From: Paenarthrobacter sp. Z7-10 | GTDB taxonomy: Bacteria > Actinomycetota > Actinomycetes > Actinomycetales > Micrococcaceae | DNA length: 64,000 bases | Assembly (NCBI RefSeq): GCF_026932795.1 | Contig: NZ_JADPVH010000005.1 | Location: 1-64,000, forward strand | Direction of reading: 5' to 3' | Shown here: positions 1 through 9,961 of the stretch, one piece after another | Layout: each line of letters begins with the position of its first letter | Numbering within the stretch: position 1 is the stretch's first letter | Notes under the pieces: model-generated | Seen by the model: only the letters and a program-made list of their open reading frames with translations | Databases searched by the model: none | What the model was told of the DNA's origin: nothing | Made by a program: the position numbers and the translations under genes

Positions 1-626
1 AGCGTGGCCCGCCACTCACTGAGCCTGCCGGTGGACAGGGCCGTGAAGGTATGCGGCATCTCGGCGAGGGCTTTGGCGAACCCCAACAGCCGCCCGCCGC
101 TGGCCGGGGACTCACGCCGGGCCAAAGCGACCTGCGCACCGACCCCTTGACCCAACTGATCAGCCGGGACACCCGCCGCGTGCTGGCTCCGGCGCTGGGA
201 AACATCCAGGGCGACCGCGGCCCGGGCCTGCGCCGCGGCAGCAGCGGACTTCAAGTCCTCCAACACCCGCAACTGATCAATCAGGGCCGCATCATCAACC
301 CCAGTATCCAACCACGCCAACGCCGACACCCAGCCAGCAACCACCGGCACGGCCGCCACCCCCGAAACCGGTACCGGCAAACAAGCCGGTCCTGTAACCC
401 GGGCAGGTCCCTCGGCTGGTGCCGCAACCCGGGCGGGGGCTGTAACGTGGGCAGGCCCGGCGGCCCGGGCGGGGGCTGCGACGTGGGCAGGTCCGGCGGC
501 TGGCGCCGCAACCCGGGCTGGTGCCGGAACCCGGGCTGGGACAGCGCCCAAGGCCAGGGCGAAGACCGGCGGTGACTGCAGCTGCGCAGCCCGCCCACGC
601 TCTTTCCGGTTCCCGATGTCGTCCAT
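1..626 (-). CDS. DUF222-type protein, N-terminal part (cut by window edge)
   Basis: This minus-strand frame stays open from an ATG at 624-626 to the window edge, giving 208 codons of a longer protein. Residues 1-100 are a low-complexity Ala/Pro/Val stretch. After it comes a helical segment ([15 protein letters not shown], then an Ala-rich stretch ending [13 protein letters not shown], then [13 protein letters not shown] and [11 protein letters not shown]), which is the usual start of actinobacterial DUF222 proteins. Most members carry an HNH nuclease motif near the C-terminus, which would lie outside the window. The family call rests on these patterns; no catalytic residue is visible. The protein's role is unknown, and these genes are often present in many copies in Arthrobacter-like genomes. 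Confidence 0.68.
   Translation of the reverse strand, partial: MDDIGNRKERGRAAQLQSPPVFALALGAVPARVPAPARVAAPAAGPAHVAAPARAAGPAHVTAPARVAAPAEGPARVTGPACLPVPVSGVAAVPVVAGWVSALAWLDTGVDDAALIDQLRVLEDLKSAAAAAQARAAVALDVSQRRSQHAAGVPADQLGQGVGAQVALARRESPASGGRLLGFAKALAEMPHTFTALSTGRLSEWRAT
398..545. repeat. Degenerate Ala-Pro coding repeat inside the DUF222 gene
   Basis: Several degenerate copies of a roughly 24-45 base unit centred on CCCGGGTTGCGG or CCCGGGCGGGGGCTG follow one another. On the minus strand they encode PARVAAPA / [10 protein letters not shown]-type repeats. The array forms a proline- and alanine-rich linker ahead of the folded DUF222 region and probably varies in length between strains. Confidence 0.6.
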
Positions 627-794
627 AAAACAACGCTACCGCCGCCCACCGACATTATTCAGCGGCCATCAACAGCCCACTGATTCGGCGCCGCTCAGGT
701 TTGGATGAGGCGCTGACCTGCCGGACGACCGATCGCGGCTGGCGCTCACGGCCGCCGTCGTCATCGGTCCGTGCCGTCAGCTGTCGCGGAAGCT

Positions 795-1685
795 TCAGTG
801 CCGCCTTGCTCTGGTCAGGAGCGCACGACCCAGCATTTCTTCCGCCCCCGGATACCTGACTTCTTCCAAGACGAGGGGATGCGGCGGGGCCAGCACCGAT
901 TTGGCATCCCGTGCCCGCGTGTTGAGGCGCTTAAGCAACCACTCCGGTTGCTGGGTCCCCTCGCCCACAGCCAGTGCTGAGCCGACCAGCGAACGCACCA
1001 TATTGTGGCAAAAGGCATCAGCTTGCACCGTCACGGAAATGATGCCGTCCGCGGCGCGGTCAAACTCGAAGCGCTGCAGCTCGCGCACGGTAGTCGCTCC
1101 CTCGCGCGGCTTGGCGAAGGCGCGAAAATCGCGCAATCCCAGCAGCCGTTCGGCGCCGTCGTTCATCCGGTCCACGTCGAGCGCCGCACCGTGCCACAGC
1201 GTGCTGTGACGCAGCAGCGGGTCCCACTGCAGGCCCGTGTCCGCCACCCGGTAGCTGTAGCGCCGCCACAACGCAGAGAAACGCGCGTCAAAGCCCGGCG
1301 CAGCCACCGACGCCGCATGAACCTCCACAGCCCCGGAGAGCTGGCGCAGCGTGTGGCTGAGGGCTCCACGGAGCCGCCGCAGAAGTGCCACGCCGGAATC
1401 CATGTCGTGGCCCCGCCGCAGTCCATCCCACTCAGCCGCGCTGAGGTCACAGTGAACCACTTGCCCGCGGGCGTGCACTCCGGCATCGGTCCGGCCCGCC
1501 ACAGTGACCCTAATGGGACGACGCAGGAGCAGACCGAGCGACTCCTCCAGGGACCCCTGCACGGTCAGCAGGCCGGGCTGCACTGCCCAGCCGTTGAAGG
1601 GGCCGCCGTCATAGCTCACGTCGAGGCGGACACGCACAAGCCCGCCGTCCCCTTCAACGGGAACGGCGGGCTTATGGTCATTCAT
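795..1685 (-). CDS. truA: tRNA pseudouridine(38-40) synthase TruA
   Basis: TruA converts uridines 38-40 of the tRNA anticodon stem-loop to pseudouridine. The 296-residue product has the family's start (RLDVSYDGGPFNGWAVQPG, about residues 20-38) and the catalytic motif AGRTDAGVHARGQ with the nucleophilic Asp at residue 67. Later FDARFSALWRRYSYRV and DAFCHNMVRSLVG motifs are also typical. The gene lies 51 bases after rplQ on the same strand and ends the alpha-operon block, a common place for truA in Gram-positive bacteria. No strong ribosome binding site is seen before the ATG. The N-terminus is a little longer than in E. coli TruA. Confidence 0.95.
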   Translation of the reverse strand: MNDHKPAVPVEGDGGLVRVRLDVSYDGGPFNGWAVQPGLLTVQGSLEESLGLLLRRPIRVTVAGRTDAGVHARGQVVHCDLSAAEWDGLRRGHDMDSGVALLRRLRGALSHTLRQLSGAVEVHAASVAAPGFDARFSALWRRYSYRVADTGLQWDPLLRHSTLWHGAALDVDRMNDGAERLLGLRDFRAFAKPREGATTVRELQRFEFDRAADGIISVTVQADAFCHNMVRSLVGSALAVGEGTQQPEWLLKRLNTRARDAKSVLAPPHPLVLEEVRYPGAEEMLGRALLTRARRH

Positions 1686-1736
1686 GCTTCAAAACTACGT
1701 CGCGGCCTGCGCGAAGCAGAAATCGGCAACAGGTGC

Positions 1737-2348
1737 TTACTTCTTTTCCTTGGCGGCCGGAGCGTCAGCTTCCGGAGCGTCAGGGGTCTCGGCAGCCGGT
1801 GCCTGTGCTTCGACAGCATCGCTTTCGGCCGGCTCGGGAGCAGCAGCAGCGTCGTCCGAGGCGGTTTCTTCGGGCTCGACGGCGGTTGCTGCTTCGTCTT
1901 CGACGGCAGGCGCCGGCGCTGCGGCAGCCTTGGCCGGAGCAGCTTTAGCGGCGGTTTCAGCTTCGGCGACGACGGCCTGCCTCGGGCTCAGCGGTTCCAG
2001 CACGAGTTCAATAACCGCCATCGGAGCATTGTCGCCCTTGCGGGGACCAATCTTCGTAATGCGGGTGTAACCGCCTTCGCGATTCTCCACCGCCTTGGCA
2101 ATGTCGGTGAACAGTTCGTGGACAACGCCCTTGTTGCTAATCAGACCGAGCACACGACGGCGGGAAGCCAGGTCGCCGCGCTTGGCGAAGGTGACAAGAC
2201 GCTCGGCGTACGGCTTCAGGCGCTTGGCCTTGGTTTCCGTGGTGGTGATCCGCTTGTGCTCAAACAAAGCGGCGGCCAGGTTAGCCAGCATCAGTCGCTG
2301 GTGTGCCGGGCTACCACCGAGGCGCGGACCCTTAGTGGGGGTAGGCAT
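1737..2348 (-). CDS. rplQ: 50S ribosomal protein L17
   Basis: L17 is a large-subunit protein near the exit tunnel. The start is placed at the ATG at 2346-2348 ([18 protein letters not shown]), which has a GAGGAG site upstream; a longer reading from 2387 would add 13 non-homologous residues. The first 125 or so of the 203 residues are the conserved L17 domain. The rest is an Ala/Glu/Pro-rich acidic tail ending in KEKK. The tail is typical of high-GC actinobacteria but long compared with the roughly 127 residues of E. coli L17. The gene sits 84 bases after rpoA. Confidence 0.96.
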   Translation of the reverse strand: MPTPTKGPRLGGSPAHQRLMLANLAAALFEHKRITTTETKAKRLKPYAERLVTFAKRGDLASRRRVLGLISNKGVVHELFTDIAKAVENREGGYTRITKIGPRKGDNAPMAVIELVLEPLSPRQAVVAEAETAAKAAPAKAAAAPAPAVEDEAATAVEPEETASDDAAAAPEPAESDAVEAQAPAAETPDAPEADAPAAKEKK

Positions 2349-2432
2349 GGTGTTTTTTCTCCTCAAGTGTTGGCCGGCCAGTTTCATCCAGAGGACGCTG
2401 GAAGAAGCTGACCGGCCGAAGTGTGTTCGTCT

Positions 2433-3443
2433 TTAGAGCTCGTCGTCGCCGAAAGCGTCGTCGTTCTCGTCGATGGCGGCGGCGCGGGCAGCGAGGTCGA
2501 AGCCTGGAGGGGAATCCTTCAGGGACAGACCGAGCTCAACCAGCTTCGCCTTGACCTCGTCGATGGACTTGGCACCGAAGTTCCGGATGTCCATCAGATC
2601 AGCCTCGGAGCGAGCCACGAGTTCACCCACGGAGTGGATGCCCTCCCGCTTGAGGCAGTTGTAGGATCGGACGGTGAGGTCCAGGTCCTCGATCGGCAGC
2701 GCCATGTCGGCAGCCAGAGCGGCGTCCGTCGGTGACGGGCCAATCTCGATGCCTTCAGCGGCGGTGTTCAGCTCACGGGCCAGGCCGAAGAGCTCAACCA
2801 GCGTGGTTCCGGCGGAGGCGATGGCGTCGCGCGGGGCGATGGCTGCCTTCGTCTCCACGTCAACGACCAGACGGTCGAAGTCGGTGCGCTGCTCAACACG
2901 GGTGGCCTCAACGCGGAAGGTCACCTTCAGCACCGGCGAGTAGATGGAGTCGACCGGAATGCGGCCGATCTCCGAGTCGCCAGCCTTGTTCTGCGACGCC
3001 GAAACATAACCGCGGCCGCGCTCAATGGTCAGCTCCAACTCGAACTTGCCCTTCGAGTTCAGCGTGGCAATATGCAGATCCGGGTTGTGGAACTCGACAC
3101 CGGCTGGCGGCGCAATGTCCGCTGCCGTGACAACACCGGGGCCCTGCTTGCGCAGGTAAGCCACCACCGGCTCGTCGTGCTCAGAAGACACGGAGAGGCT
3201 CTTGATGTTCAGGATGATCTCAGTGACATCTTCCTTGACACCGGGAACCGTGGTGAATTCGTGCAGCACACCATCGATGCGAATGCTGGTTACAGCAGCG
3301 CCGGGGATGGAGGACAGCAACGTGCGGCGGAGGGAGTTTCCGAGGGTGTAACCGAATCCCGGTTCCAGCGGTTCAATGACGAAACGGGAACGGTTTTCAG
3401 AAACGACTTCTTCGGAGAGGGTGGGGCGCTGTGCAATGAGCAC
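2433..3443 (-). CDS. rpoA: DNA-directed RNA polymerase subunit alpha
   Basis: The alpha subunit dimerises to start RNA polymerase assembly and contacts activators and UP elements. The 336-residue protein has the N-terminal assembly domain ([28 protein letters not shown] at about 24-51). It also has the C-terminal helix-hairpin-helix domain ([16 protein letters not shown] ... [14 protein letters not shown], about 252-308), followed by an acidic tail ([12 protein letters not shown]). The length is normal for the family. It lies between rpsK and rplQ, as in most bacteria, after a 150-base gap from rpsK. Confidence 0.98.
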   Translation of the reverse strand: MLIAQRPTLSEEVVSENRSRFVIEPLEPGFGYTLGNSLRRTLLSSIPGAAVTSIRIDGVLHEFTTVPGVKEDVTEIILNIKSLSVSSEHDEPVVAYLRKQGPGVVTAADIAPPAGVEFHNPDLHIATLNSKGKFELELTIERGRGYVSASQNKAGDSEIGRIPVDSIYSPVLKVTFRVEATRVEQRTDFDRLVVDVETKAAIAPRDAIASAGTTLVELFGLARELNTAAEGIEIGPSPTDAALAADMALPIEDLDLTVRSYNCLKREGIHSVGELVARSEADLMDIRNFGAKSIDEVKAKLVELGLSLKDSPPGFDLAARAAAIDENDDAFGDDEL

Positions 3444-3593
3444 TTAGGTTTCCTTTCAGCGAGCATCCGCTATATGACGCAACACAGGTGGTGGAAAGAA
3501 CGGTCCAGGACTAGGCGCCCGCCGAAACCGCCCGCCCCTTGCGGGCTGGAATTCCAGCCAGCACGGGAACGGGCTTCGCGGGCAGCGGCGTCC

Positions 3594-3995
3594 TTAGACG
3601 CGGCGGCGCTTCGGCGGACGGCAGCCATTGTGGGCACTGGGGGTGACGTCCTGAATGGAGCCGACCTCCAGTCCAGCGGCCTGCAGCGAACGGATCGCCG
3701 TTTCGCGACCGGATCCGGGACCCTTTACGAAAACGTCGACCTTGCGCATGCCGTGCTCCTGAGCGCGCTTTGCAGCAGCTTCCGCGGCCATCTGGGCCGC
3801 GAACGGGGTGGACTTGCGGGAGCCCTTGAAGCCGACCTCGCCCGAGGAAGCCCAGGAGATGACGGCGCCATTCGGATCCGTGATGGACACGATGGTGTTG
3901 TTAAAGGTGCTCTTGATATGCGCCTGACCGAGCGCAATGTTCTTTTTATCCTTGCGACGCGGCTTACGAACCGCTCCACGAGTCTTCGGGGGCAT
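3594..3995 (-). CDS. rpsK: 30S ribosomal protein S11
   Basis: S11 lies on the platform of the small subunit near the mRNA exit channel. The 133-residue product has the family core ([51 protein letters not shown]) and the C-terminal [15 protein letters not shown]. The start ATG has a GGAG-containing upstream stretch. It is part of the rpsM-rpsK-rpoA-rplQ series. Confidence 0.98.
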   Translation of the reverse strand: MPPKTRGAVRKPRRKDKKNIALGQAHIKSTFNNTIVSITDPNGAVISWASSGEVGFKGSRKSTPFAAQMAAEAAAKRAQEHGMRKVDVFVKGPGSGRETAIRSLQAAGLEVGSIQDVTPSAHNGCRPPKRRRV

Positions 3996-4119
3996 TATTT
4001 CTCCTACAGAAAGTTATTGGTTTAGGCCCGATCCTGCTCTGAACGAGCGCGGATGGGTGGGCCCACGCCTGCAATGGGCGTCAAGTCACTTGAGTGACTT
4101 TGAGCCAGCAAGTGCGGGA

Positions 4120-4497
<378 letters not shown>

Positions 4498-4722
4498 AGT
4501 GGCGGTTCTCCTTGTGTAAACCGGAGGTCGTAGGCAGTACACCCGCGCGTTCCGCGCGGCCCCGGCCTCCGACCAGGGGTACGCCGGCCATACCGTGTTC
4601 CGGCATTTGGCTCAGCTTGTGCTGCCGTTATTGTCTTGTGCACCCGGACAAGCCGGGCAGCTTTTCATACTGTGTTTCATACTGACGTGGGCAGGACCCG
4701 GGTAATTTTCCGTGCGGGAAAA

Positions 4723-4836
4723 TTAGCCCTGGCGCTGCTTGTGGCGCGGGTTCTCGCAGATCACCATGACCCGCCCGTTACGGCGAATCACCTTGCACTT
4801 GTCGCAGATCTGCTTGACGCTCGGCTTGACCTTCAT
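4723..4836 (-). CDS. rpmJ: 50S ribosomal protein L36
   Basis: This 37-residue protein reads [20 protein letters not shown] and ends in KQRQG. It is the zinc-binding form of L36: Cys residues in CDKC and one in VICENPRH, plus the His in that last motif, form the usual ligand set. It lies 30 bases after infA on the same strand, the normal order. The gene is short but the family match is unambiguous. Confidence 0.96.
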   Translation of the reverse strand: MKVKPSVKQICDKCKVIRRNGRVMVICENPRHKQRQG

Positions 4837-4866
4837 GGCATTCCTTTGCGTGGTTTGCAGGTTTGA

Positions 4867-5088
4867 TTATTTATAGCGGTAGACAATACGACCACGTGTG
4901 AGGTCGTAAGGGCTCAGCTCCACCACTACCCGGTCCTCAGGAAGGATACGAATGTAGTGCTGGCGCATTTTTCCTGAGATATGTGCGAGAACGACGTGCT
5001 TGTTGGTCAGCTCAACGCGAAACATCGCATTAGGCAAAGCCTCAGTCACAACGCCCTCGATCTCAATGACCCCGTCTTTCTTGGCCAT
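4867..5088 (-). CDS. infA: Translation initiation factor IF-1
   Basis: IF-1 binds the A site of the 30S subunit during initiation. The start is the ATG at 5086-5088, giving the standard 73 residues ([14 protein letters not shown] ... RGRIVYRYK), a single S1/OB-fold domain with the conserved [16 protein letters not shown] segment. The frame is open back to 5295, but the extra residues are unrelated to IF-1. A GGAGG site lies only about two bases before the ATG, which is closer than usual. A leader of about 258 bases separates it from the convergent end of the next gene. Confidence 0.97.
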   Translation of the reverse strand: MAKKDGVIEIEGVVTEALPNAMFRVELTNKHVVLAHISGKMRQHYIRILPEDRVVVELSPYDLTRGRIVYRYK

Positions 5089-5346
5089 ATCCTCCGCTAA
5101 CTTTGTTCGGTCCCGCGCTTTGATCTGGTAAAGATCTCCACGGAGGGCTACGTTTACTACTGGATTGGATGTGAACTGCGCCCATGACTCCACGGTTTGC
5201 ACCGCAGAACTTTCCACGCCCGAAATTGAACTGGAACACAGGAATATCATGTTCAGTTTAAGGAGGCGGCAGAAGGCACATGGGAGCGCAGACAACCAAC
5301 AAACAACTCTACTTCATGGGCCCCGATAAGTTAAATCGCCGAGCCG

Positions 5347-6348
5347 TCACTCGCTGTTCTCCATCGTCCAAGCCGGCAGGACGCCAGCGGAGGTGCGGAT
5401 GGATTGGGCTTGGCCAATTCCGTCCAGGATGGCCAGCCGGACCACTTCAGCAGCTGTGGCCTGCAGTTCTATTCTGGCGCGGACGCCAGCCGCCGGCCCG
5501 CTGTCCAATGTCACTTCGCCAGTGGCCAGGGTAAAGATGGTATCTCCGTCCGCCAACGTGTGGACGGGGCTCAGCGCCCTCGCCATGCCGGCATGGGACG
5601 CCGTCGCCGTCCGTTTGGCTTCCGCGACGGTGAGCACGGCATTTGTCGCCACCACCACCAGCGTCGTGTTCAGCCCCGTCGTGTTCAGCCCCGCCGTGTT
5701 CAAATCCGCCGTGCCCGGTTCGGGCTGCGTTGCGCCTTGCGCCACGGGCGGCGGCGGCCAGGGCAAGCCAGCCGCATTGACAACCGCAAGAGCTCCAACG
5801 ACGACGGATGAATTCGTACCGGAGAGCCGCAGCGAGGCGGATCCCGTGCCGCCCTTGAATCTGCCGCCGCCCAGCGCTGCACCGGTTCCGGCACCGACAT
5901 TGCCACGGGCGACGACGGCAAACGGTTCCGACACGCCAGCGGCGGCCGCTCCCAGATAGCCCATCGCCGCATCCGGCCGTGCCGCGAAGTCCCCGCCGCG
6001 GCCCAAATCAAAGACCGCCGCCGCCGGCACAATCGGGACCACGCCACCGGGAACGGCGAACCCTCTCCCCTGTTCTTCGCACCAGTTCTGCACTCCGGCC
6101 GCCGCTGCCAGCCCGTAGGCGCTGCCACCCGTCAGGACGACGGCGTCGACCGTGGGAACCAGCGTGGTCGGGTCAAGAGCATCGGTTTCATGGGTCCCGG
6201 GACCGCCGCCACGGACATCGACGGAGCCAATTGTCCCGGGCGGCGGCAGCACCACGCTCACCCCCGACAGCCAGCCGGCCCCGATGCGCTGGACCTGACC
6301 GATCCGGATTCCGGGTACATCAGTAATGGATCCCAGCGTGTTCTTCAT
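5347..6348 (-). CDS. P1 family peptidase (DmpA/L-aminopeptidase-like)
   Basis: The product (333 residues from the ATG at 6346-6348; 349 from 6396) is a member of the self-processing DmpA / peptidase family S58, which cut N-terminal residues from peptides, amides or esters. Matching motifs are ITDVPGIRIG at the N-terminus, the GGGPGTHETD segment, VLTGGSAYGLAAAAGV and NVGAGTGA in the middle. The cleavage and nucleophile region is LNTTLVVVATNAVLT. A short tandem repeat (DLNTAGLNTTGLNTT) precedes that motif and lengthens the linker. Neither start has a good ribosome binding site; the shorter one fits homologues better. It lies between infA and a divergent ABC transporter, and the substrate is unknown. 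Confidence 0.85.
   Translation of the reverse strand: MKNTLGSITDVPGIRIGQVQRIGAGWLSGVSVVLPPPGTIGSVDVRGGGPGTHETDALDPTTLVPTVDAVVLTGGSAYGLAAAAGVQNWCEEQGRGFAVPGGVVPIVPAAAVFDLGRGGDFAARPDAAMGYLGAAAAGVSEPFAVVARGNVGAGTGAALGGGRFKGGTGSASLRLSGTNSSVVVGALAVVNAAGLPWPPPPVAQGATQPEPGTADLNTAGLNTTGLNTTLVVVATNAVLTVAEAKRTATASHAGMARALSPVHTLADGDTIFTLATGEVTLDSGPAAGVRARIELQATAAEVVRLAILDGIGQAQSIRTSAGVLPAWTMENSE
5650..5707. repeat. 15-base tandem repeat in the P1 peptidase gene
   Basis: Three to four imperfect copies of GTGTTCAGCCCCGTC / GTGTTCAGCCCCGCC / GTGTTCAAATCCGCC occur in a row. On the minus strand they encode repeats of the type (A/G)DLNTAGLNTTGLNTT, directly before the region where family members cut themselves. 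Confidence 0.7.
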
Positions 6349-6599
6349 GACTGTATTGTCTGCCGGGCTGGCCGCCGCACCAAGTTTGCGGGCCATGTCC
6401 GGACAAAAGGTGGAGATTACCTGATTACCCCTTGTAGATCGTGCCGAAGGCGGATACCGTCAAGGCACCTCGGTGAACGCGCAGTGAAGACTGAGGGAAC
6501 AGCGGAAAAGAAATCCATATTTGGATTTCTGCGGGTAATTCCCATGGTGAAGTAGGTCAGGACGAAGCGAGCACAATTGCCGGACTGAGGCCGGCCAGA

Positions 6600-7613
6600 A
6601 TGAGGGTGGATATGAGCCGGCTCAGCACTTCCGGACCCCGGCCCGGATCCGGGCAGAGGGCCGCTCCACCGCCAGTGAAGTTTTCTTCCGGCGGCGGGAG
6701 CAACGGTGGGCGCCCGCCCAGACGGTCCAAGTACTGGACTCCGCGGACCAGGCGCGATGCACTGATTTTCCTGGCATTCGCCCTGCCGAACATCGTGCTT
6801 ATTGCGGTCTTTACCTACCGCCCGCTGTTTACCAATATGTATTACTCCACCCTCGACTGGACGCTTGGAGCACCCGACGCCATTTCGGTGGGACTGGGCA
6901 ATTACATATAATTCTTTACCTCATCCGATGCCTCAGCGGTGCTGGGCACGACCGCCATCTTTACGCTTGCCACTGTTGGCGGTGCCATGGTGCTGGGTCT
7001 GTTCGTCGCCATCGCGCTAAACCTCAATGTTAAGGGCCGCGGGTTTGCCCGGTCCGCAGTTTTCGCACCCTACGTGCTCTCCGGTGTCGGTGTTGGGCTG
7101 GTGTGGCTGTTTATATTTGATCCCGTGTACGGCGTATTGTCCTGGATCCTGCGCAGCGTCGGAACGTCCAGCCCGCAGTGGATCAACGATCCCAAGCTCG
7201 CCCTGTGGATGGTCATCATCGTCTACGTCTGGAAGAACCTTGGATATTGCGCAGTAATCTACCTGGCCGGCCTGCAGTCGATGCCGAAGGATCTGATGGA
7301 GGCTGCCGCCCTCGACGGCGCCGGTAATTTCCGCCGGTTCGTCTCGGTTACGCTTCCGCTGCTTTCGCCCACAACTTTTTTTATCCTGATCACCTCATTG
7401 CTCAGTTCACTGCAGGCCTTCGACATCATCCGGATCATGACCCCGACCGGTAATGGCACCAGCACACTGATCTTTGAGGCCTACCTGCAGGCCTTCAGCA
7501 CCTACAACAGGGCCGGCTACTCGGCCGCCATTTCCGTGGTGCTCTTTGTCCTGCTGTTGGTGGTGACGGGGCTGCAGCTGCGCTTCGTTGAGCGAAAGGT
7601 CCACTATTCATGA
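6600..7613 (+). pseudogene. Sugar ABC transporter permease (MalF/UgpA type) with in-frame stop
   Basis: Read through one TAA codon at 6909-6911, this is a single 337-codon frame for an inner-membrane permease of the CUT1 sugar transporter family. The N-terminal part has a Pro/Gly-rich cytoplasmic segment and the first membrane helix (FLAFALPNIVLIAVFTYRP), and stops after VGLGNYI. The same frame resumes at FFTSSDASAVLGTTAIF and continues through the remaining helices and the EAA loop (MEAAALDGAGNFRRFVSVTLP). A single change from GAA or CAA would explain the stop. The downstream half has a possible GTG start at 6939 but no ribosome binding site. The TGA overlaps the ATG of the next permease. 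As read, no full-length protein can be made. Confidence 0.85.
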
Positions 7614-8497
7614 CCGCCCTGACCAGTGCCGGCACCGCACCGACGCGGCGCGACCGGCCCCTGTCCAAACAGAACATCACCAAAACCGTGCTCGGCGGTT
7701 ACCTCCCGCTGCTGATCACCACACTGGTGGTATTCCTGCCGCTGGCCTGGATGATCCTGTCATCGCTGAAGACACCCGGGGAAATTGTCACCACCCAATT
7801 GAAGGTACTGCCACAAAACCCCACCATGCAGAACTATGTGGACGCGGCAACAACCGTTCCTTTTGCCCGCTTTTTCCTCAACAGTGTCATCGTCACCAGC
7901 ATCGCCTCCGTTATCAAATGCACGCTCGCGGTGGTGACCGCCTATGCGTTGGTCTTCATCCGGTTCCCGTTCAAGCGGGCCATTTTCCTGCTGATCCTGG
8001 TGGCCCTGATGGTTCCCCCGCAGGTGTCGGTGCTTCCCAACTACGTGCTGATCGCCGGCTTGGGCGGGCTGAACACGTATTGGGGCATCATTCTGCCCGG
8101 GCTGGGCACCGCCTTTGGGACCTTCCTGCTGCGTCAGCACTTCCTGACACTTCCGGCCTCGATCCTGGAATCGGCGGAGATCGACGGCGCAAACCACTGG
8201 ACCCGGCTGTGGAAGATCGTGTTTCCGATCTCCGTACCGACCATTGCCACTGTCGCCCTGGTGACGATTGTCACCGAGTGGAATGACTATATCTGGCCGC
8301 TGATCGTCATCGACAACCCACAGATGATGACTCTTCCAGTCGGTCTGACACTGCTGGCCAACAGCGACAGCGGCAGCCAGGCCTGGGGCATCCTGATGGC
8401 CGGTGCCGTGATCGTGATCATCCCCATTCTGATTATCTTCGCGGCCCTGCAGCGTTACATTGTCGCCGGCCTGACGCAAGGGTCAGTCACCGGCTAG
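7610..8497 (+). CDS. Sugar ABC transporter permease (MalG/UgpE type)
   Basis: This 295-residue inner-membrane protein is the second permease of a CUT1-type carbohydrate importer. It has six predicted membrane helices and the ATPase-contact (EAA) loop ESAEIDGANHWTRLWKIVFP at about residues 185-205, followed by the usual EWNDYIWPL motif. The ATG overlaps the stop of the preceding permease frame by four bases (ATGA), so the two are translationally coupled. No ATPase gene lies nearby; CUT1 systems in actinobacteria often share a distant MsiK/MsmK-type ATPase. The sugar cannot be told from sequence. Confidence 0.93.
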   Translation: MTALTSAGTAPTRRDRPLSKQNITKTVLGGYLPLLITTLVVFLPLAWMILSSLKTPGEIVTTQLKVLPQNPTMQNYVDAATTVPFARFFLNSVIVTSIASVIKCTLAVVTAYALVFIRFPFKRAIFLLILVALMVPPQVSVLPNYVLIAGLGGLNTYWGIILPGLGTAFGTFLLRQHFLTLPASILESAEIDGANHWTRLWKIVFPISVPTIATVALVTIVTEWNDYIWPLIVIDNPQMMTLPVGLTLLANSDSGSQAWGILMAGAVIVIIPILIIFAALQRYIVAGLTQGSVTG

Positions 8498-8560
8498 CAG
8501 TGCGCAGCACGGCAACGGGACACCGCATCAAACAGGGGAATCTACGAAAGGCAGCACCGC

Positions 8561-9928
8561 ATGTCAACACAATTCGATCGCCGGCACTTCATGGCCCTGA
8601 CCGCCCTTGGACTTGGCGCGACGGCCCTGTCCGGATGTGGAGGACCCAACACGAGTGGCGGCGGCGGCGCCGCCAAATCTGCGGCGAACACGGACTGGTC
8701 CAAGGTCAAGCCGGCCGCAAAAATCTCCTTTATGTCCAGCCATCCCGGAACCTCTCAGCCCATTGAGCAGAAGTTGATCGAGGCGTTCCAAAAGGAAAAC
8801 CCCGACATCAAGGTGGATCTGATTACTGGCGGCGCCAACTACGAGGAGGTGGCGCAAAAGTTCCAGACCTCCCAGGCAGGCAACAATGTCCCCGACGTCG
8901 TGGTGGCCTCCGACGTCTGGTGGTTCCGCTACACCCTGTCCTCCACGATTGTTCCGGTGGATGACATTCTGAAGGCCGTCTCGGACAAGACCTCGGACTA
9001 CAACACCACCCTTTTCGACGACTACAAGTACAACGACGCGCACTGGGCGGTGCCCTACGCCCGTTCGACGCCGTTGTTCTACTACAACAAGGATCATTTC
9101 AAGAAGGCTGGCCTGCCGGACCGGGCCCCAAAGACGTGGGACGAGTTCGCCCAATGGGCCCCGAAAATCAAGGCCGCCAATGCCTCTGCCCCGGGCTACA
9201 CGAACGTCTACCAGTATCCGGCACTGGCCGGGTACGCCGGTTGGACGCTGCAGAACGTGCTCTGGGGTTATGGCGGGGGCTGGTCCAATCAATGGGACAT
9301 CACCTGCGACTCGGACCCGTCGGTCAAGGCCCTGCAGTGGGTGCAGGACACGATCAACAAGGACAACTGGGCTGGAGTATCATCCAAGGACGCCGTCTCG
9401 GACATGACAGCCGGCGCCGTCAGCGCCACAGTCAGCTCCACCGGTGACCTGGTGGGAACGATCAAAGCAGCCAAGGCCAAGAACATGAACATCGGCGTGG
9501 GCTTCCTGCCGGGCGGCCCTGTCTCGGCCTCCCCCGTGTGCCCGACCGGAGGTTCCGGCCTCGTGATTGCCAAAAAGACCTCACCGGAGCGCCAGTTGGC
9601 TGCAGCCAAGTTCATCTCCTTCATGACCAACGCCTCAAGTACGGCGCAGTTCTCGGCGGCAACAGGTTACATGCCGGTCCGCACCACCGCGGACATGAAG
9701 GACGTGATCGCCAAGACACCGGAGATCCAGGTGGCCCTGGACCAGCTCAAGGTCACCAAAAGCCAGGACTACGCCCGGGTCTTCCTGCCGGGCGCAGATC
9801 AGGAAATGGCTAAGTCGGCCGCGAAGTTCATGAACCAGAAGGCCGATGTCAAGGCCACCATGACGGACCTGAAGGGGACTCTGGAAGGAATCTACAACAA
9901 GGACGTCAAGCCAAAACTGAAGTCCTGA
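8561..9928 (+). CDS. Sugar ABC transporter substrate-binding lipoprotein
   Basis: The 455-residue protein is the extracellular solute-binding component of the transporter (family 1, CUT1). The N-terminus has an RR pair (DRRHFMALTAL), a hydrophobic stretch and a lipobox LSGC with the lipidated Cys at residue 26, so it may leave the cell through the Tat route. A Gly/Ser/Ala linker follows, then the mature domain (KISFMSSHPGT, FQKENPDIKVDLITGGANYEE, VPYARSTPLFYYNKDHFKKAGLP, TWDEFAQWAPKI). It is 63 bases downstream of the second permease with an AAAGGCAG site before the ATG. A binding-protein gene last in the operon is less common than first. Confidence 0.93.
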   Translation: MSTQFDRRHFMALTALGLGATALSGCGGPNTSGGGGAAKSAANTDWSKVKPAAKISFMSSHPGTSQPIEQKLIEAFQKENPDIKVDLITGGANYEEVAQKFQTSQAGNNVPDVVVASDVWWFRYTLSSTIVPVDDILKAVSDKTSDYNTTLFDDYKYNDAHWAVPYARSTPLFYYNKDHFKKAGLPDRAPKTWDEFAQWAPKIKAANASAPGYTNVYQYPALAGYAGWTLQNVLWGYGGGWSNQWDITCDSDPSVKALQWVQDTINKDNWAGVSSKDAVSDMTAGAVSATVSSTGDLVGTIKAAKAKNMNIGVGFLPGGPVSASPVCPTGGSGLVIAKKTSPERQLAAAKFISFMTNASSTAQFSAATGYMPVRTTADMKDVIAKTPEIQVALDQLKVTKSQDYARVFLPGADQEMAKSAAKFMNQKADVKATMTDLKGTLEGIYNKDVKPKLKS

Positions 9929-9961
9929 GCCTTGCCGCCGCAGAGCGGCCGCGAAGCTAAC

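Noticed and set aside
1005-2411. A 468-codon plus-strand frame across truA and rplQ
   Set aside because: It lies opposite two well-identified genes and their gap.
6909-6911. Selenocysteine or pyrrolysine decoding as an explanation for the stop in the permease
   Set aside because: The codon is TAA, not TGA or TAG, and the family has no such residue at this place.
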